NCBI RefSeq assembly: GCF_030463535.1
Contig: NC_132879.1
Span: 31,914,133-31,978,132 of the forward strand
Length of the DNA stretch: 64,000 nucleotides
DNA from: Salminus brasiliensis
Taxonomy: Eukaryota; Chordata; Actinopteri; Characiformes; Bryconidae
Direction: 5' to 3'
Of this stretch, positions 63,320 to 64,000 are shown in pieces. Every line of letters begins with the position of its first letter. Position 1 is the stretch's first letter. The translations under genes were made by a program, and so were the position numbers. Under the pieces are notes generated by a model. That model searched no databases and was not told the origin of the DNA. It saw only the letters and a program-made list of their open reading frames with translations.

Positions 63320-63500
63320 TGCTATCCAGTGTCGACCAGAGGAGGATGGGTTCCCCTTTTGAGTCTTGGTTCCTCTCAAGGTTTCTTCCTAATGCATTTA
63401 GGGAGTTTTTCCTTGCCACTGTTGCCCTTGGCTTGTTCACTAGGGGTCTGGACCTGGTTTTCTGTAAAGCTGATTTTTATAACATCTGTCATCAATAGCA
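63320..63500 (+). mobile_element. Common teleost dispersed repeat (duplicate of 42690-42870)
   Basis: Near-identical to the 42.7-kb copy, with a short insertion (GATGGGTTCCCCTTTTGA) after the GACCAGAGGAG motif. Confidence 0.6.
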
Positions 63501-64000
63501 TTTTACATGCCTTCTTTAACTCAGAGGCAGCGGAGAATGTAATTGATGCTGCACCAGCCAGGGCTTTCTGGTTGCTCCTGGTCTCATTAAACAGATCCCC
63601 CGCATCTTGGAGCTGGTCCACCGGGCTCCAAGGCATGGGTTCTCAGCCTGCGATTCTAGAATCCCTGTCTTTAGTGTCCTCGGACTACGAAGATGTCCAG
63701 GCGAACTTGAATTAGAAGACGTCTCAGTTACCATGTGGGTGATCATTTGTTGCTGGCTGTCATACTGGCCTTAGAGGAGTGGTGGCACAATGGAGCCAGT
63801 CACCCCTTCCTGGTTTGGAAAGTTGGGCACTGTTCTTCACCCTGTTTGACTTTGTATCTTCGTACAGGTCTGGGCGAAACAATGCTGATGGTCTCTCCTG
63901 CCAGTAAGAGGCCTCCCCTAAGGAACAGCTGCCAGCAACCACAGTACCCAAGACCCGCATAGCATCTCCCATCCAGTTTGGGGTGGAAGCCACAGTATGG
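63501..64000 (+). pseudogene. Decayed Ty3/Gypsy pol fragment, cut by the window end
   Basis: Same protease-like (AAENVIDAAPARAF), linker and RNase H text as 42871-43380, with few differences. It continues beyond the window. Confidence 0.75.

Overview
This window is nuclear DNA of a ray-finned (teleost) fish, probably an otophysan, although the sequence alone does not fix the species. The evidence is split vertebrate genes with canonical GT-AG introns, dispersed repeats of the kind common in fish genomes, an L2-type LINE with a TTTGA tail, Ty3/Gypsy remnants, and many GCTA-rich and dinucleotide microsatellites. It is eukaryotic, so no operons, CRISPR arrays or Shine-Dalgarno sites are expected, and none was seen.

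Layout. 1-8 kb: no confident gene; microsatellites, a hairpin element, repeat fragments and one weak candidate exon. 8.36-19.55 kb (minus): a complete gene for a CRACR2A-like protein (EF-hands, coiled coil, Rab-type GTPase). I assembled 17 coding exons; every junction keeps phase and the product is 622 residues. Repeats of two transposon-like families sit in its introns and 5' flank. 22.04-23.20 kb: an inverted-repeat-bounded element holding about 1 kb of degenerate telomere-like (TTAGGG) repeats with a 48-bp higher-order period. 24.6-25.0 kb: probable bidirectional promoter between cracr2a and tmem138, with an RFX X-box match. 26.75-29.12 kb (plus): tmem138, complete, 162 residues. 32.29-33.54 kb (minus): tmem258, complete, 79 residues, convergent with tmem138. 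33.6-37.6 kb: intergenic with repeats.

37.6-64 kb is a mosaic of segmental duplications built around tmem249 (a CatSper-channel-associated sperm membrane protein in mammals). One copy at 61.66-63.14 kb is intact (5 exons, 205 residues) and has a perfect CRE in its probable promoter. Other copies are decayed: two direct fragments at 40.5-42.5 kb, a truncated copy at 47.2 kb, a tandem array of exon 1-2-3 fragments on the minus strand (47.7-52.3 kb), and a minus-strand remnant at 53.2-54.1 kb. The arms about 43.9-47.7 and 53.2-57.4 kb are imperfect inverted duplicates, forming a palindrome of about 13 kb centred near 50.5 kb. The blocks 37.6-43.8 kb and 60.0-64 kb are direct duplicates, and an L2 LINE lies inside the first. 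Ty3/Gypsy pol remnants ride with the duplicates.

Functionally, cracr2a couples calcium signals to a Rab switch, tmem138 is a ciliary transition-zone protein, tmem258 is an ER oligosaccharyltransferase subunit and tmem249 belongs to the sperm flagellum. They are neighbours, not a pathway.
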